Shown one piece after another: positions 37,319 through 48,589 of a DNA stretch of 64,000 nt (positions within the stretch are counted from its first letter, which is position 1; the number at the start of each line of letters is the position of its first letter). A program made the position numbers and the translations under genes. The notes under the pieces are model-generated. The model did no database searches and was not told the DNA's origin. It saw only the letters and a list, made by a program, of their open reading frames with translations. Source of the DNA: Nageia nagi (lineage: Eukaryota > Pinophyta); assembly GCA_050084985.1 (NCBI GenBank), contig JBITNC010000001.1, positions 138,074,001 to 138,138,000 of the forward strand, written 5' to 3'.

Positions 37319-37506
37319 TGTTAGAAATTGTAATACACTATTGTGTGATACCTCTCTTTAATATAATCCACTTAATACTTAAAGATATCTAGATACCTTA
37401 AGTATTAAGGGAATAAAATATTAGAAAATGTTAACTTAACCCTTACGTAAAAGGGTAGTTAAAGAGAAGGTTCTATGCTATAAATGGAGAGCTACACCCC
37501 TCTCAT
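37319..37506 (+). repeat. Element C 3' LTR, left part
   Basis: 188 bp matching the start of 31788-32270. It ends in CTCAT, which is duplicated at 46676-46680 on the far side of copia B. Confidence 0.85.
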
Positions 37507-38006
37507 TGTTGGAATGTATAGTGCATTATTGTAAAGGTTTGTATTAAATATTTTATGTAAACTCACTAATACTTAAGGGTATCATTTGATACCTTAAGTA
37601 TTTAAGTGAATATGATAATGTAACTTGTAAAACACTTCATGTCATGAGCATGCCCCTTGGGTAAAAGGATTTACATGTCATGCTTTTGTACATTGGATAA
37701 AAGGGTGATCCAAAGAAGGATTTTGGCTTATAAATTGAAGGCTCCCTCTTTGTGATCACACACCAATTGTGGAGTAAAGTTATGTTATAGGATAGAAGTG
37801 TAGGAGTTGAGATTAGAAGTTTGTAAGAGAGTTTTATTTGTCATTAAAGAAAAGATCTAGTTAGTGGATGTACTCCTAGTTGGAGGAACTATTTACATCT
37901 TGTGTTATCTTTGTGAGATTGCTTTATGTGATAGTTAGATGTGAATTGAGAGCTTTCATGTGATCTTGGTTGATTAGGAATTATCTTGTTAGTGTTAGTT
38001 CCTTCA
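37507..38006 (+). repeat. Copia B 5' LTR
   Basis: TGTTGGAATG start, TTCCTTCA end. A U3 inverted repeat (AATACTTAAGGGTATC, then GATACCTTAAGTATT) lies at 37568-37602. The TATA region of the partner LTR reads CTATAAATAG; here it reads TTATAAATTG. Confidence 0.92.
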
Positions 38007-38009
38007 ATT

Positions 38010-38021
38010 TGGTATCAGAGC
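38010..38021 (+). other. Copia B primer binding site (tRNA-iMet)
   Basis: TGGTATCAGAGC three bases after the 5' LTR. Confidence 0.9.
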
Positions 38022-41000
38022 ATGGTGTGGAAGCTCTTCTTCTTAGTGTGGAAGTTTTTCATCTTGAAAATCTTCATTCCCCATCTTACACTCCCTTGTT
38101 GAGGTAAAAACAAGAGAAAGTATACATTTCATCCCTCTTGGTCATCTTTTTTGTGATTATCACATTATTATACTAACATATTTGCTATGTGTTAGTTCTT
38201 TTTAAGTAAAATATGATCAAAATAGCATTAAAATGCAATTTTTTTCTCTAACCTCTCATATTAGTTACATTTTATTACTATTTTTCTACTAAAACAATTT
38301 TAGTGGCTGCATTTATTTTATATAGCAATAATATGTTATTTTTTATGCAATTTTTTGAAATATGCAAAGATTATGTAAAAATGTTAAAATAAAAATTGCA
38401 TTTTAGGCTAATTTTTTTTTTACCAAGAGAAGGGGTGCAATTTTTTGTTTAGTATTCTTTTTCAAATATTCTAAAATATATTTAAATAAAAAAAATTGAA
38501 TAAGAATATTAAATAGGAGGAAGCCATATTTTTTGCAAAACCTATGATATTTTTCAAATATTTTTGAACTTTCTATTGGGTCGATATCTCAAAATCTACA
38601 GAGGAATAATGGGTTTATGCAATCAGATCAGGAACTTTTTTTTATAGAGCCCACCACTCTACTGCTCACTCACCTCCACCATGGAGTAGCCACCATTTAC
38701 TAACACTTTGGCATTGCAAGACCATAAAGGATCGTGAAGAGAAAAAAAGGATACGTTGACACTACTCATGCCCTCCATCCACACTCCTCATGACATCTTC
38801 CCTTTGGATGCTCCATCCTAATACCCAACCTACTCACCCTACTTAGCTAGCTTAGTAGATAGAAAGAGGGGGTTCTGTGGTCAGTTTTTCCCTCCACGTA
38901 TCCCCTTCTCTTTTGCACATAGCCCCTTCATCGACCTCCTTCCCTGTCAACCATCATCCTCCATTGTACAACCTCAAAAGTGATGTGTTGATCAAAACCT
39001 CATGTGTGGTTCTCCTTGCACACCTCCTCTTGGCCCTCCACTTTGTCTATCTGATACTCCTTGGGTGTCTCTTTGCAGCCTCTTTTATGACCTCTATGTT
39101 GTATTTTTTCTCCACTGGTAGCATCCCTCCTTTCCTCCATTGATAATAAATGTAGCATATTCTTAAGGCTTTTAGAGCCTATCTTGATTAAAACATGTCA
39201 TCATTACATGACTACTTCTAGCCATCTCCTCTCCACTTGTTGCACTCCACTCCTCCAAATTTAACTAGTCGCCTCCCCTTACTGCCCAGTTAGCCACCTA
39301 ACCTCATGGCTTGTTGTCCCTCTCCATTGCTAGCTCTACATGCACTCTAATTTTTTTGAGTTTTCTCACTCCCTCATAGCTCATCAGGCTCGTGTGGATT
39401 GTTCTATACTAACTTTGCTAGTCCCCTCTCCTCCGCTCCATCCATCTGTGCTCAAATTGCCATTCCACATTAGATTACAATCCTATGAAATTTTACCTTT
39501 GCATTTAACACTCTTACGTTGTAGCTCAATCTTCTCTACCTCCTCCCTCATGGTTGACCATTAAGTGCATCACATATTCTTATGCTGTAGCTCAATCACA
39601 TTTTGTTTTCTAGCACTGGCGAGCTTGCCAATAGACATGCTACCCCCCTGCACCATGACCTCTGCAACCATCATGTCCCTCATGTTCGTTGTCTAAAACA
39701 TATTTTTTTTCCCTAAATCCTCATGCTTATTTTTTTATTGATGACCTTTTTCTTAAGTTTGCTTATTTGCATTAATGTCCTTCCTAATTAATTCATGGTG
39801 GATATCCATACGCTTCTCTTTATCATTTAATGTTTATCCTTGTTGAAGTGATTTTTTTTCCAAAAAAGGGAGAATGTACTTATTAAATTTATTTTTTTAG
39901 CCCATCATTTTGATTCATAAATTATTTTGACTTGGAGTATAATGAAAGTTAACTTGAATCATGACTCATTAAATTCTTCCTTTTCTCATTTAAAAAAAAA
40001 AAAACATGAGTAAAGTATTTTTTAAGGGGAAGGTAGTTTTGTAGAGATTATTATTATTATTTCTTTTTTAATTTCCTTAGCAAAAATATTTTTGGTGCAA
40101 GGATAAATTCTTAAATTTATAGCTAAGGGAATGCTTATACACATATTTGTTAATACCTTACTTTGGTGAAAATTTACTTCAAATGAGTGATTTATTATGG
40201 TAAAGTTTGATATTTTTTTTTCTTTTTTCCTAAAACCTTTATTGAAGGGAGAGGCATCTTAAAATTTTTTAACTAATAGGGGGAGACAAATTATTAAGGG
40301 ATCTTACTTTCGCTACTTAAAAATTTTTATGATGCAGAGTGATGGGATGGACTTATGATAGTTAATTTTTTTTAGATCTTTGATGCAATAAATGGACTTA
40401 TGCATTTTTTTCTTTTATGCAAAGTTAATGAATTAACTTGTGCAAATTATGGAATGATGAATGCTTCTTAAATTAAATAATGCATGCCTATAAAATGTTG
40501 CATGCTTAGGACTTAATTACTCAAGTTAAAAAATGCATGTTGAGTATTTATCTTTCATGCAAAGATAACTTATGCAAATTTTTGGAATTAATACATGCTT
40601 ATGCTTAAGTATTTCTCATTTTTTTTGCAAAATAAACTTGAGAAAAATATGTACTTATGCAAAGATGTCCTTTAGGGGTTAGTAAACAAAACCCATTGAA
40701 ATTTTAAGGTTTCAAGTTATTGAATGGATGATGTTTTACTTATGCTCTTTTATTTCATATTTTGCACTTTGATTTATTTTGCTTATGCAAACATTGTTAT
40801 GAGTAACCCCCTAAAATGAACACATCCACACATATATTCTACAACATGACTTGTTTGGGAAGCCATGAGATGAGGATAGGAGGATTGGAGCCTTTAAGTC
40901 AGACGATCTAAGTGGTGAAAAGTTTGTACTTCTTAATTGCCCCTAAGTCGTCTATTAGTCTAGAAATAACTCTATTAGGTGGATAGGTATGTGTGTAGTG

Positions 41001-41452
41001 ACACCACATATCCACACATCCATTCAAGGATTATCCTGATAACCTAGGGAAAAAACTTGAAACTTAATCAAGATTAATAAGTTAGCTAATCCAATAAATG
41101 TCAGAACCTTGAAAAATAACTAATACATCTCCTTGTGAGAGTATATTATTGCCCAAGGGAAATTGGTTAAGGTTTGGTAGTACTTGGGCTCCTTTTGTGT
41201 GGGCATCCAGGTGAAGACCTAATTTTATACAAGAAAATAAGACTCAACAATGTCACTCTACATCTACGATTCTTGAGATGAGAAATGTATTTGGGTACAT
41301 GGGTTATTATTTGAATTGTAAAATATCTATATTTATGAATAAAAAAAGCATGTATTTAGTGTTAAATGTAACATGTATTATTTAATTAGTTAAAACTTAA
41401 GATTTTATTTATTGAAAACACATGTTTATTATTTCACTTTTTTATGTAGCAA
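38022..41452 (+). other. Copia B long leader
   Basis: 3.4 kb between PBS and gag, unusually long for copia. It includes a C-rich pyrimidine-biased segment (38640-39680) whose short frames (38877-39143, 39340-39564) have no recognisable motif. The remainder is AT-rich. Confidence 0.55.
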
Positions 41453-42433
41453 ATAGGAGAATCTTTTTTACCCAAACACATTCTTGATGGTTCCAACTAT
41501 GGGATTTGAAAACCTTAGATGAGAGTCAAATTGCAGGCAAGAAAGCTATGGCAAATAGTGAATGAGAACCTTGTACCTGAGGCTTACAAACACAAAGAAT
41601 GAGATGGCAACCTCCATGATTTATCATGCAATTTTAGATTATGTGCTCCTGATGATTTCTTCTTCAACCTCAGCTAAGAAAGCATGGGATAAGATTAAAC
41701 AAATCTACCTTGGTTCAAACTTTTTAAGAAGGTTTACCATTATTCAAAAGTTACTTCAATATTATCAAGGGGAAGATGAAAATGTGACTATCTACTTGAA
41801 CAAAATCATTGACCTAAGGCCCTAACTTGTTGCTTGTAGATGCAATTGGATCAATAATGAGTTCATGGTCTTTATCATTCTTCAGAGCCTCTCTTCAAAG
41901 TTTGAAAACTTTGTGATGATTATGGAAACAAGGCTTGATGATAAAAAAAAAGTCATCTCCCTTGAGAACCTATCTAGGAACCTATTGAAACATGAGGAAA
42001 CCCTTAACAATAAGGTGTTGATTTCTTCTCCTAAGGATAATAACATTGCCCTTGGTGCAACCAAAACTCCTTTCAAGAAGAAGTTTAATCATGAAAAGAA
42101 ATCTTATCCTTCTTCCTTCAAAAGGTTTGAGAAAAGAGGTAATGGCTACAATAGCAATAGGAACAACAACCACAGTAGTAGGAACAATGATAACAATAAT
42201 TATTTCAAGCAAAGAGATCGAAAAGGCAAAGCAAGCACTCTTTATCCTAAGGAAAAGTTTGATGCCAATTATAACTATTGTGGCATTCAAGGTAATAAAG
42301 AAATTGATTGCTACAAAAAGAAAAGAGAGGAAAAGAATGAAGGAAATGGAAATGTAAATAACTACAAAGGAAAAAAATACTCATGTTGGTTTTGCTACAG
42401 CACTTTATTACATGTCTTGCACTTTTTCATCTG
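41453..42433 (+). pseudogene. Copia B gag relic
   Basis: The codon aligned with copia A's gag ATG is ATA (41453-41455), so the start is lost. Downstream the copia gag domain is clear (AWDKIKQIYLGSNFLRRFT near 41678, IIQKLLQYYQGEDENVTIYL). An Asn/Arg-rich linker follows, then a knuckle (NYCGIQGNKEIDCYKKK near 42272) in which the first Cys and the His are altered. Stops and frameshifts occur at about 41510 and 41822. Confidence 0.8.
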
Positions 42434-43780
42434 AATGGATTGTTGACTCTGGTTGCACTAATCACCTATGCTTCAAAAAAAAAGAGTTTAAGAACTTTCA
42501 AAAATATAATAAGGATGCGATTATGATAGGTGATAACTCTACCCTTGAAGTCTAAGGAATTGGGAGTGTGCTAATTCATAGAAAGGTTCTTAAAAATATT
42601 CTCTATGTTCTTAAGTTACAGATGAACCTTCTCTCTATGATTCAAATTGCTAGAAAAGGTTACTCTTTTGAGTTCAAATCTCAATCCTGGTGCATTAAGA
42701 AAGGACTTGCCACTTTGGTTAAAGGATTAATGAAAGATAACCTTTACATTATGGATCAAGTTCTATAAAAGATGTGTCTTGCTTCTAGTGTGTGTTCTAA
42801 AGGTAATCTTTGGCACCATCATTTAGGGCACCTTAACCACAAGAGTATTCAAGTCATGAAAGGCCAAGAACTAGTGGAAGGTTTGCCTTCAATTTCTCTT
42901 TTAGTTGGTATATGCAAGAAGTGCATTTTGGCAAGATGCATAGATAAAAGTTTGAAAAAGATAAGGCAACAAGAGCATCTCAACCTCTTCAACTTATGCA
43001 TTCAGATTTGATGGGTCCATTTCAAACTAAGTTGCTTGAAGGAGCATCTTACATCTTGACCTTCATTGATGACTTTAGTAGGATGACCTTTGGGTATCTA
43101 CTTGAACACAAGGATCAAACCTTTAAGAGTTTTAAGGTTTTTAAGGCTTTTGTTGAGAATTAAACTAACCTTAAAATCAAGATGTTGAGATTAGATAATG
43201 GAGAATATAACAACAAAAAGTTCAATAACTATTGTGCTAAGTATGGAATCAAAAAGTAATTTACAATTCCATACACTCCTCAGTAGAATGGTGTTATCGA
43301 AAGAAAAAATAGAATAATTATGGAGATGGCTAGATGCATATTGGGTAATCTTCTTAAATTCTTATGAGGTGAAGCTATGAGCATTGCTATTTACACTTTG
43401 AATAGGTGTTCTATAAAAGCTGTTATGAGTAAAACTCCTTTTGAAGCATGGTTAGAAAGAAAACCTAACATTTCACACCTTAAGGTGTTTGGTTGTGAAT
43501 AATTCTCCTCCATTGTTTTTGAGAAAAGAAAGAAGTTGGACAAAAGACTTGAAAATGCATCTTTATGGGTTATGATAGTAAACATAGAGGTTACAAGCTC
43601 TACTCTCTAACCTATAAAGTAGTGTTCATTTCAAGGGATGTAAAGTTCAATGAACTTCCTGATGAATTTGATTCTAATGAGGATGTTAATGATCCAGAGG
43701 AATCTTTAGTTGCACCTAACTGGTTAGATATTGATGTAGATAAGTTACATCAAGAACAAAATTTTCCAACATAAAGGGTA
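42434..43780 (+). pseudogene. Copia B protease-integrase relic
   Basis: The protease motif VDSGCTNH near 42443 is intact. The pre-integrase zinc region shows HHHLGHLNHKS near 42814 and CKKC near 42914. The integrase core keeps its acidic residues: HSDLMGPF near 43003, RLDNGEY near 43189, and NGVIERKN near 43288, the last just after a stop. Frameshifts and stops break the frame. Confidence 0.8.
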
Positions 43781-43789
43781 ATAAGGAGC

Positions 43790-45340
43790 ATGACCCTGAA
43801 CAAATATTTAATTACCAAGATTGATAACAAGCATGAGCCCTCAACCTTCAAAGAAGCTTCTAAGTACAAGTGCTGGATGGAAGCCATGAAAGTGGAGTAT
43901 GAGATGCTTATGAAAAATAAAACTTGGGACTTGGTTCCTTATCCCAATGAAAAGAATGTGATTGGCAATAAGTGGATCTATAAGGTCAAGTTTAATCCAA
44001 TTGGAGATATTGAGAAATACAAGGCAAGGTTAGTAGCTAAAGGTTTTTCCCAGAAATATGGTGTATATTATGAGGAAACCTTTGCTCCCATGGTAAAGAT
44101 GCCTACTGTGAGAGTTATTCTTGCTCTTTTTGTAGCTCAAGGATGGAAAGTTTTTTAAATTGATGTTAAGAGTGCATTTCTCAATGGTGAATTACATGTG
44201 AAAATATTCATGAATCAATCGAAAGGATTTATTATGAAAGGTAAAGAGTCCTTTATGTGCAAGCTAAAGAAGTCTTTGTGTGAACTTAAGCAAGCACCTA
44301 GAGCCTGGTACAGAAAGATTTCAGGGTACTTTGCAGACATTGGATTCTTCAAGTGTTTTTTTGACTTTGATCTATATGTGCACAATCAAGAAAAAGATGT
44401 GGTCTTGATTCTCCTTTATGTGGATGATATTTTGATTAATAGGAACAATGATAAAATCATTCAAGAGTGCATATCCAAACTTAAGGCAATGTTTGAAATG
44501 ATTAATCTTGGTCTTTTGCACTACTATCTTGGAATGTAAGTGTATCAATACAAGGATTGTACTTACCTTTATCAATCTAAGTATATATCAAACATCTTAT
44601 AGAATTTTAGAATGGAGGAGTGTAGATATGTTGCAATCGTAGTCTCTCCTAGAATCATAATTTCTCTAAGCTTTAACTCTTAGTTAGTTGATGCTATAAC
44701 TTATAGGTAATTAATTGGTAGTATTTTGTATTTGGCTCTATCCAAGCTAGATATTACCTTTGCAATGAATTTGATGGCATGATTCATGCAAAAACCATAT
44801 GTTGAGCACCTCAATGCTATTAAGCAAATCTTGGGGTATGTTGCAAAAACTAAAGATCTTGCTCTCAAATATTCCAAGTTGCCTTCATTTGTTCTCTCTA
44901 GATTCTCAAATTCTGATTATGGGGGAGATAGAGATGATAGAAAGTCAACCTTTGCATACATGTTTAGCATTGGTTTAGGTGCTATCTCTTAAGTTTTCAA
45001 GAAGCAACCTACTATTTCTCTTTCCACCATAGAAGCTGAATATCACGCCATGTTTGTTGCAGCCTAAGAAGCCATTTGGCTAAGGCATCTTTTGAAAGCA
45101 ATTGGGTATGAGCAAGGTGGCTCATCTTTGATCTTTTTAGATAATAAATTAGTTATTTATTTGGCTAAGAATCTAATGTTCCATCAGAGAACAAAACATG
45201 TGAAAATCCATGCCCATTTTATCAAGGAGAAGCTTCTTGATGGCATCATACACTTGGAGTATTGTCCAACCACCTTGAAATTTGCTAATTTGTTCATCAA
45301 GCCCCTCCCAAAAGCTTAGTTCTATAAGCTTAAGGATGTA
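43790..45340 (+). pseudogene. Copia B reverse transcriptase-RNase H relic
   Basis: RT opens with [12 protein letters not shown] near 43876, [17 protein letters not shown] near 43927 and [20 protein letters not shown] near 44021. The active site LLYVDDILINRN near 44413 keeps both aspartates, and LHYYLGM follows. RNase H shows STIEAEYHAM near 45027, LDNKLVIYLAKN near 45139 and RTKHVKIHAHFI near 45189, ending KPLPKA near 45300. Scattered stops (for example at 44156 and 44537) show it is inactive. Confidence 0.85.
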
Positions 45341-45439
45341 TTCAGGTTGGTGAAGTTGCTTTCAAGGGGGAGTGAAGTTTGAATTCATATTTGTGATGAC
45401 AACTTTACCCCTAGGAGGATTTTATGCTATATAGTGTTG

Positions 45440-45710
45440 ATTTTGTTGTACACCTTCATGGTAAGTTTGCTTTGCATGAGGAACTTGTACAAATTGGCCA
45501 ATCTTACATTATTCAGTTATCCATGTGTGAGGAACTCTTATGTGTCTTTTGGCATTGTTCAGTTATCCATACGTGAGGAACTTGTATGTGCATACTCTAT
45601 TTTTAGTCAATCTAACACTATTCAATTATCCATGTGTGAGGAACTTTGATGTGTTTTTTGACACTGTTTAGTTATCCATATGTGAGGAACTCGTATGTGC
45701 ATGCTCTCCT
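45440..45710 (+). repeat. TATCCATGTGTGAGGAACT repeats in the copia B 3' region
   Basis: Four copies of TATCCATGTGTGAGGAACT or near variants (about 45517, 45566, 45628, 45675), with a related TTTGCATGAGGAACTTG at about 45470. Related phrases occur at 36361-36500 in element C. Confidence 0.75.
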
Positions 45711-46167
45711 TTGTAATGATAATCAACACATGTTTTTTATATATAGTAGGTGATTATAAGTTTTTTGGCATAGCATCTTCATGATGACTTATAGTGCACC
45801 ACTGATTAGTTCATGATGGCATTTGTGTGATTCATCTATCATTGTTGATATGAATATGATACATCTAACTAATCTTGTTATTTGAGCTACTTATGACTTG
45901 CAGTTTCCTTTGAGATTGTAGGTTACTTACCTTAGGTATGCAAGCTCTTGGAGACTCTTCATAACTTCTAGTTAGATGACTACTTCATGTACATTGAAAT
46001 TGGTTATGGTTAATGATTGTATTTGGCAAAGTAGTGAGTCTCAAACTAGATCTTTCTTACTTCACAAATATGTAAAAAGTTCTCATCTCTATTGTATCTA
46101 TTTAGAGGAGAACTCTTTTATTTTATCTTCTTCTTTTCTCTTACTCGTTCTATCCCAATATTGTATT

Positions 46168-46176
46168 AAGGGGGAG
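46168..46176 (+). other. Copia B polypurine tract
   Basis: AAGGGGGAG immediately before the 3' LTR. Confidence 0.85.
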
Positions 46177-46675
46177 TGTTGGAATGTATAATGCATTATT
46201 GTAAAGGTTTGTATTAAATATTTTGTGTAAATTCACTAATACTTAAGAGTATAATTTGATATCAGAAGTATTTAAGTGAATATGATAATGTAACTTGTCC
46301 TACATTCCATGTCATGAGCATGCCCCTTGGGTAAAAGGATGTGCATGTCATGCTTTTGTACATTGGATAAAAGGGTGATCCAAAGAGGGATTTTGGCCTA
46401 TAAATAGAAGGATCCCTCTTTGTGATCACACACCAATTATGGAGTAAAGTTATGCTCTAGGATAGAAATGTAAGAGTTGAGATTAGGAGTTTGTAAGAGA
46501 GTTATATTTGTGATTGAAGAAAAGATATAGTTAGTGGATGTACTCCTAGTTGGAGAAATCACTTATATCTTATGTTATCTTTGTGAGATTGCTTTGTGTG
46601 ATAGTTAAATGTGAATTGAGAACTTTCATGTGATCTTGGTTGATTAGGAATTATTTATTAATGTTAGTTCCTTCA
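46177..46675 (+). repeat. Copia B 3' LTR
   Basis: Partner of 37507-38006. It has CTATAAATAG near 46399 and a U3 inverted repeat (46238-46272) more decayed than in the 5' LTR. Confidence 0.92.
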
Positions 46676-46840
46676 CTCATAACACACACGTGGAGAAGCA
46701 TAAAAATGCTAATCTTCTATAATTATAGGAATGCTCTTGTAGGAGTTTTGTAGAAGAATTATTGAGAATTTGAAAGAGAGTTCTCTTGTGAGAAGTAATA
46801 GAATTATTGAGAATTTGAAAGAGAGTTCTCTTGTGAGAAT
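46676..46840 (+). repeat. Element C 3' LTR, right part, truncated
   Basis: Resumes with CTCATAACACACA as in the 5' LTR. It contains a 38-bp tandem duplication (46763-46800 and 46801-46838) and then loses similarity, so the last 150-200 bp of the LTR and any TSD are missing. Confidence 0.75.
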
Positions 46841-48080
46841 TATTAAAGCCACTTGAGTTAGCATATGGATTTTAAGGGATTAACCTCGTTAGGTGGAACC
46901 CTTGATATACAATTAGATCTCAAGTTCTTTATCCATGTAATCAAAATAAAATTATAGAAATAAGAATATATTAATTAAATTACGGGGAGGTAGAATTTAA
47001 GAAATGATATAATAGATCATTATGAGAATATTACAATGATTTGCATCAATTAGATGGAGATTTTTTGATGTTATTTTATAGCTTTTATTAATGTGTAAAA
47101 AATATTATATCAATCTAAAGAATGTTATGATAGTTTTTGACAAGCTACTATGATATGTTTATGACTTCTGTGACCAATATACAAAAAACAATGAATTACT
47201 TCTATGCCCTTAATATTTGCCAAGAGCTAAAGACATGTATTAAAAAGTTACCAAGAATGACAAGATCATAAGATGACAAGAACAAAGAATAAGAACTTTT
47301 TGATTGTATAATTTGTTGGTATTTTCTCCATCATGTTTTGGGTGGTTGTGATATGCTTTTTATAGCTTTTTCCTTACATAAATGAATTCAAATTATAAAC
47401 TTTCCCTCCAAGGGAGGTATCCTATTAATTAAGATATTTGGATATGAATTCTAAAAGTTAGTAAACTTATTTTAAAACAATAAAAAGAATCCATTTATAT
47501 ACACCTATAAAACTACTATTATTTTATCTATCATTTCCTTTATTTTATCATATTTTTTAGGTTTTTTCACTTACATTAACATACTTGTCTAGATTCAAGC
47601 CAGTCCCCTTTTTCTTTTATTTATTGAACTACCTTATGAATATTTAAGACTATTTTATCATTATAAGTTGGTTCATGTTATTTTAAAATTAACATCAATA
47701 AGCATACTTATTAATATAATTTGAGCCTATCCAAACAAGCTTTATACTTTATTCATTCTCATCTTATGGTCAAGCATACTTCTCACCTTTGGACTTCATA
47801 ACTGCTATTTGCAATTCTATACTACATGATAACATCTATTCATCCAAGGTATTGAAGATTTGCTCTTTACTTGATAAGGTTTGATCACCATTGAGGAGAA
47901 TTCAACAATCAAGGTAAGTCCTTTTCTAAAAAGATTAAAATTGATTTTTTAGTTATAATTTTGTAAGACTCACGTTGTATAAGATACAATAAGACCAAAA
48001 GGAATCCATATCTAGGTATGTGAAAGTTAAAAATTTATATTAGAATATCATTATAACATCATTAAAGATTCATTATTACT
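46841..48080. other. Intergenic DNA upstream of CSTF64, nothing recognised
   Basis: AT-rich, no supported frame, RNA gene or terminal repeat. Confidence 0.5.
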
Positions 48081-48089
48081 TTTTGTCAT

Positions 48090-48410
48090 AATTTTTAGGT
48101 GGACTGAAGATCATTAGAATATTTTGAAGGTCCATCGTGATTCTTAAAAGTGATTTTAAAAAATATTATAACATCTTTAAAAATTTCTTAAAAGTATTCC
48201 TGAAAAATATTATAACATTCTTAAAAATCAATCATAATTCTTGAAAATGTCTCTTAAAAATATTGTAATATTCTTTAAAAAAAAAAACCATCATGATTCT
48301 TATTAAAAATGTTCTTAAAAAAATTATAACATTATGATGATTTTTGAAAACATTCTTGAAGAATGCTAAAAATCTTGTATTGAAGTAATGGGTATCCTTG
48401 AAGACCCATC
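48090..48410. repeat. AT-rich imperfect repeats 5' of CSTF64
   Basis: Around seven degenerate units of about 45-50 bp containing AAAATATTATAACATTCTT and a CATGATTCTTxAAAA half, ending about 180 bp upstream of the CSTF64 ATG. Confidence 0.6.
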
Positions 48411-48589
48411 ATAATTCTCAAAATACATGATTTGGAAGTCAACAATAAAATAATTTCTTCATGTAAAAAGCAGTGCATAGGGCCATTGCCCGTGCCACCG
48501 GCGCTCAATCAGTTACAGAAGATAATCCAAGGGAAGTGGAGAAGTAGGAAAGCCCTTCTGTGCTTCGAGTATATTCAACCAGAACAGTC

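Larger units (their letters stand above)
37507..46675 (+). mobile_element. Ty1/copia element B, full length, decayed
   Basis: LTRs of 500 and 499 bp, a perfect CTCAT TSD (37502-37506 and 46676-46680), an exact initiator-Met PBS, a polypurine tract and copia-order gag-pol make this a complete 9.2-kb insertion. By eye the LTRs agree at about nine of ten positions. It lies in the 3' LTR of element C and so is younger than it. Confidence 0.93.
31788..46840 (+). mobile_element. Copia-related LTR element C, no pol, interrupted by copia B
   Basis: The 5' LTR (31788-32270), PBS, a 5.0-kb interior without any recognisable pol domain, a polypurine tract and a 3' LTR starting at 37319 define the element. 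The 3' LTR is split at CTCAT by copia B (37507-46675) and continues from 46676 to about 46840, where similarity to the 5' LTR stops, so its end is deleted. LTR, PBS and 3'-subterminal repeats resemble copia A and B, but the interior holds only a short unfamiliar ORF relic and tandem repeats. It is best read as a non-autonomous partner that would need a relative's enzymes. Confidence 0.75.

Noticed and set aside
38877-39564. Hydrophobic plus-strand frames in the copia B leader
   Set aside because: Pyrimidine-rich low-complexity sequence with no homologous motif and no conserved neighbours.
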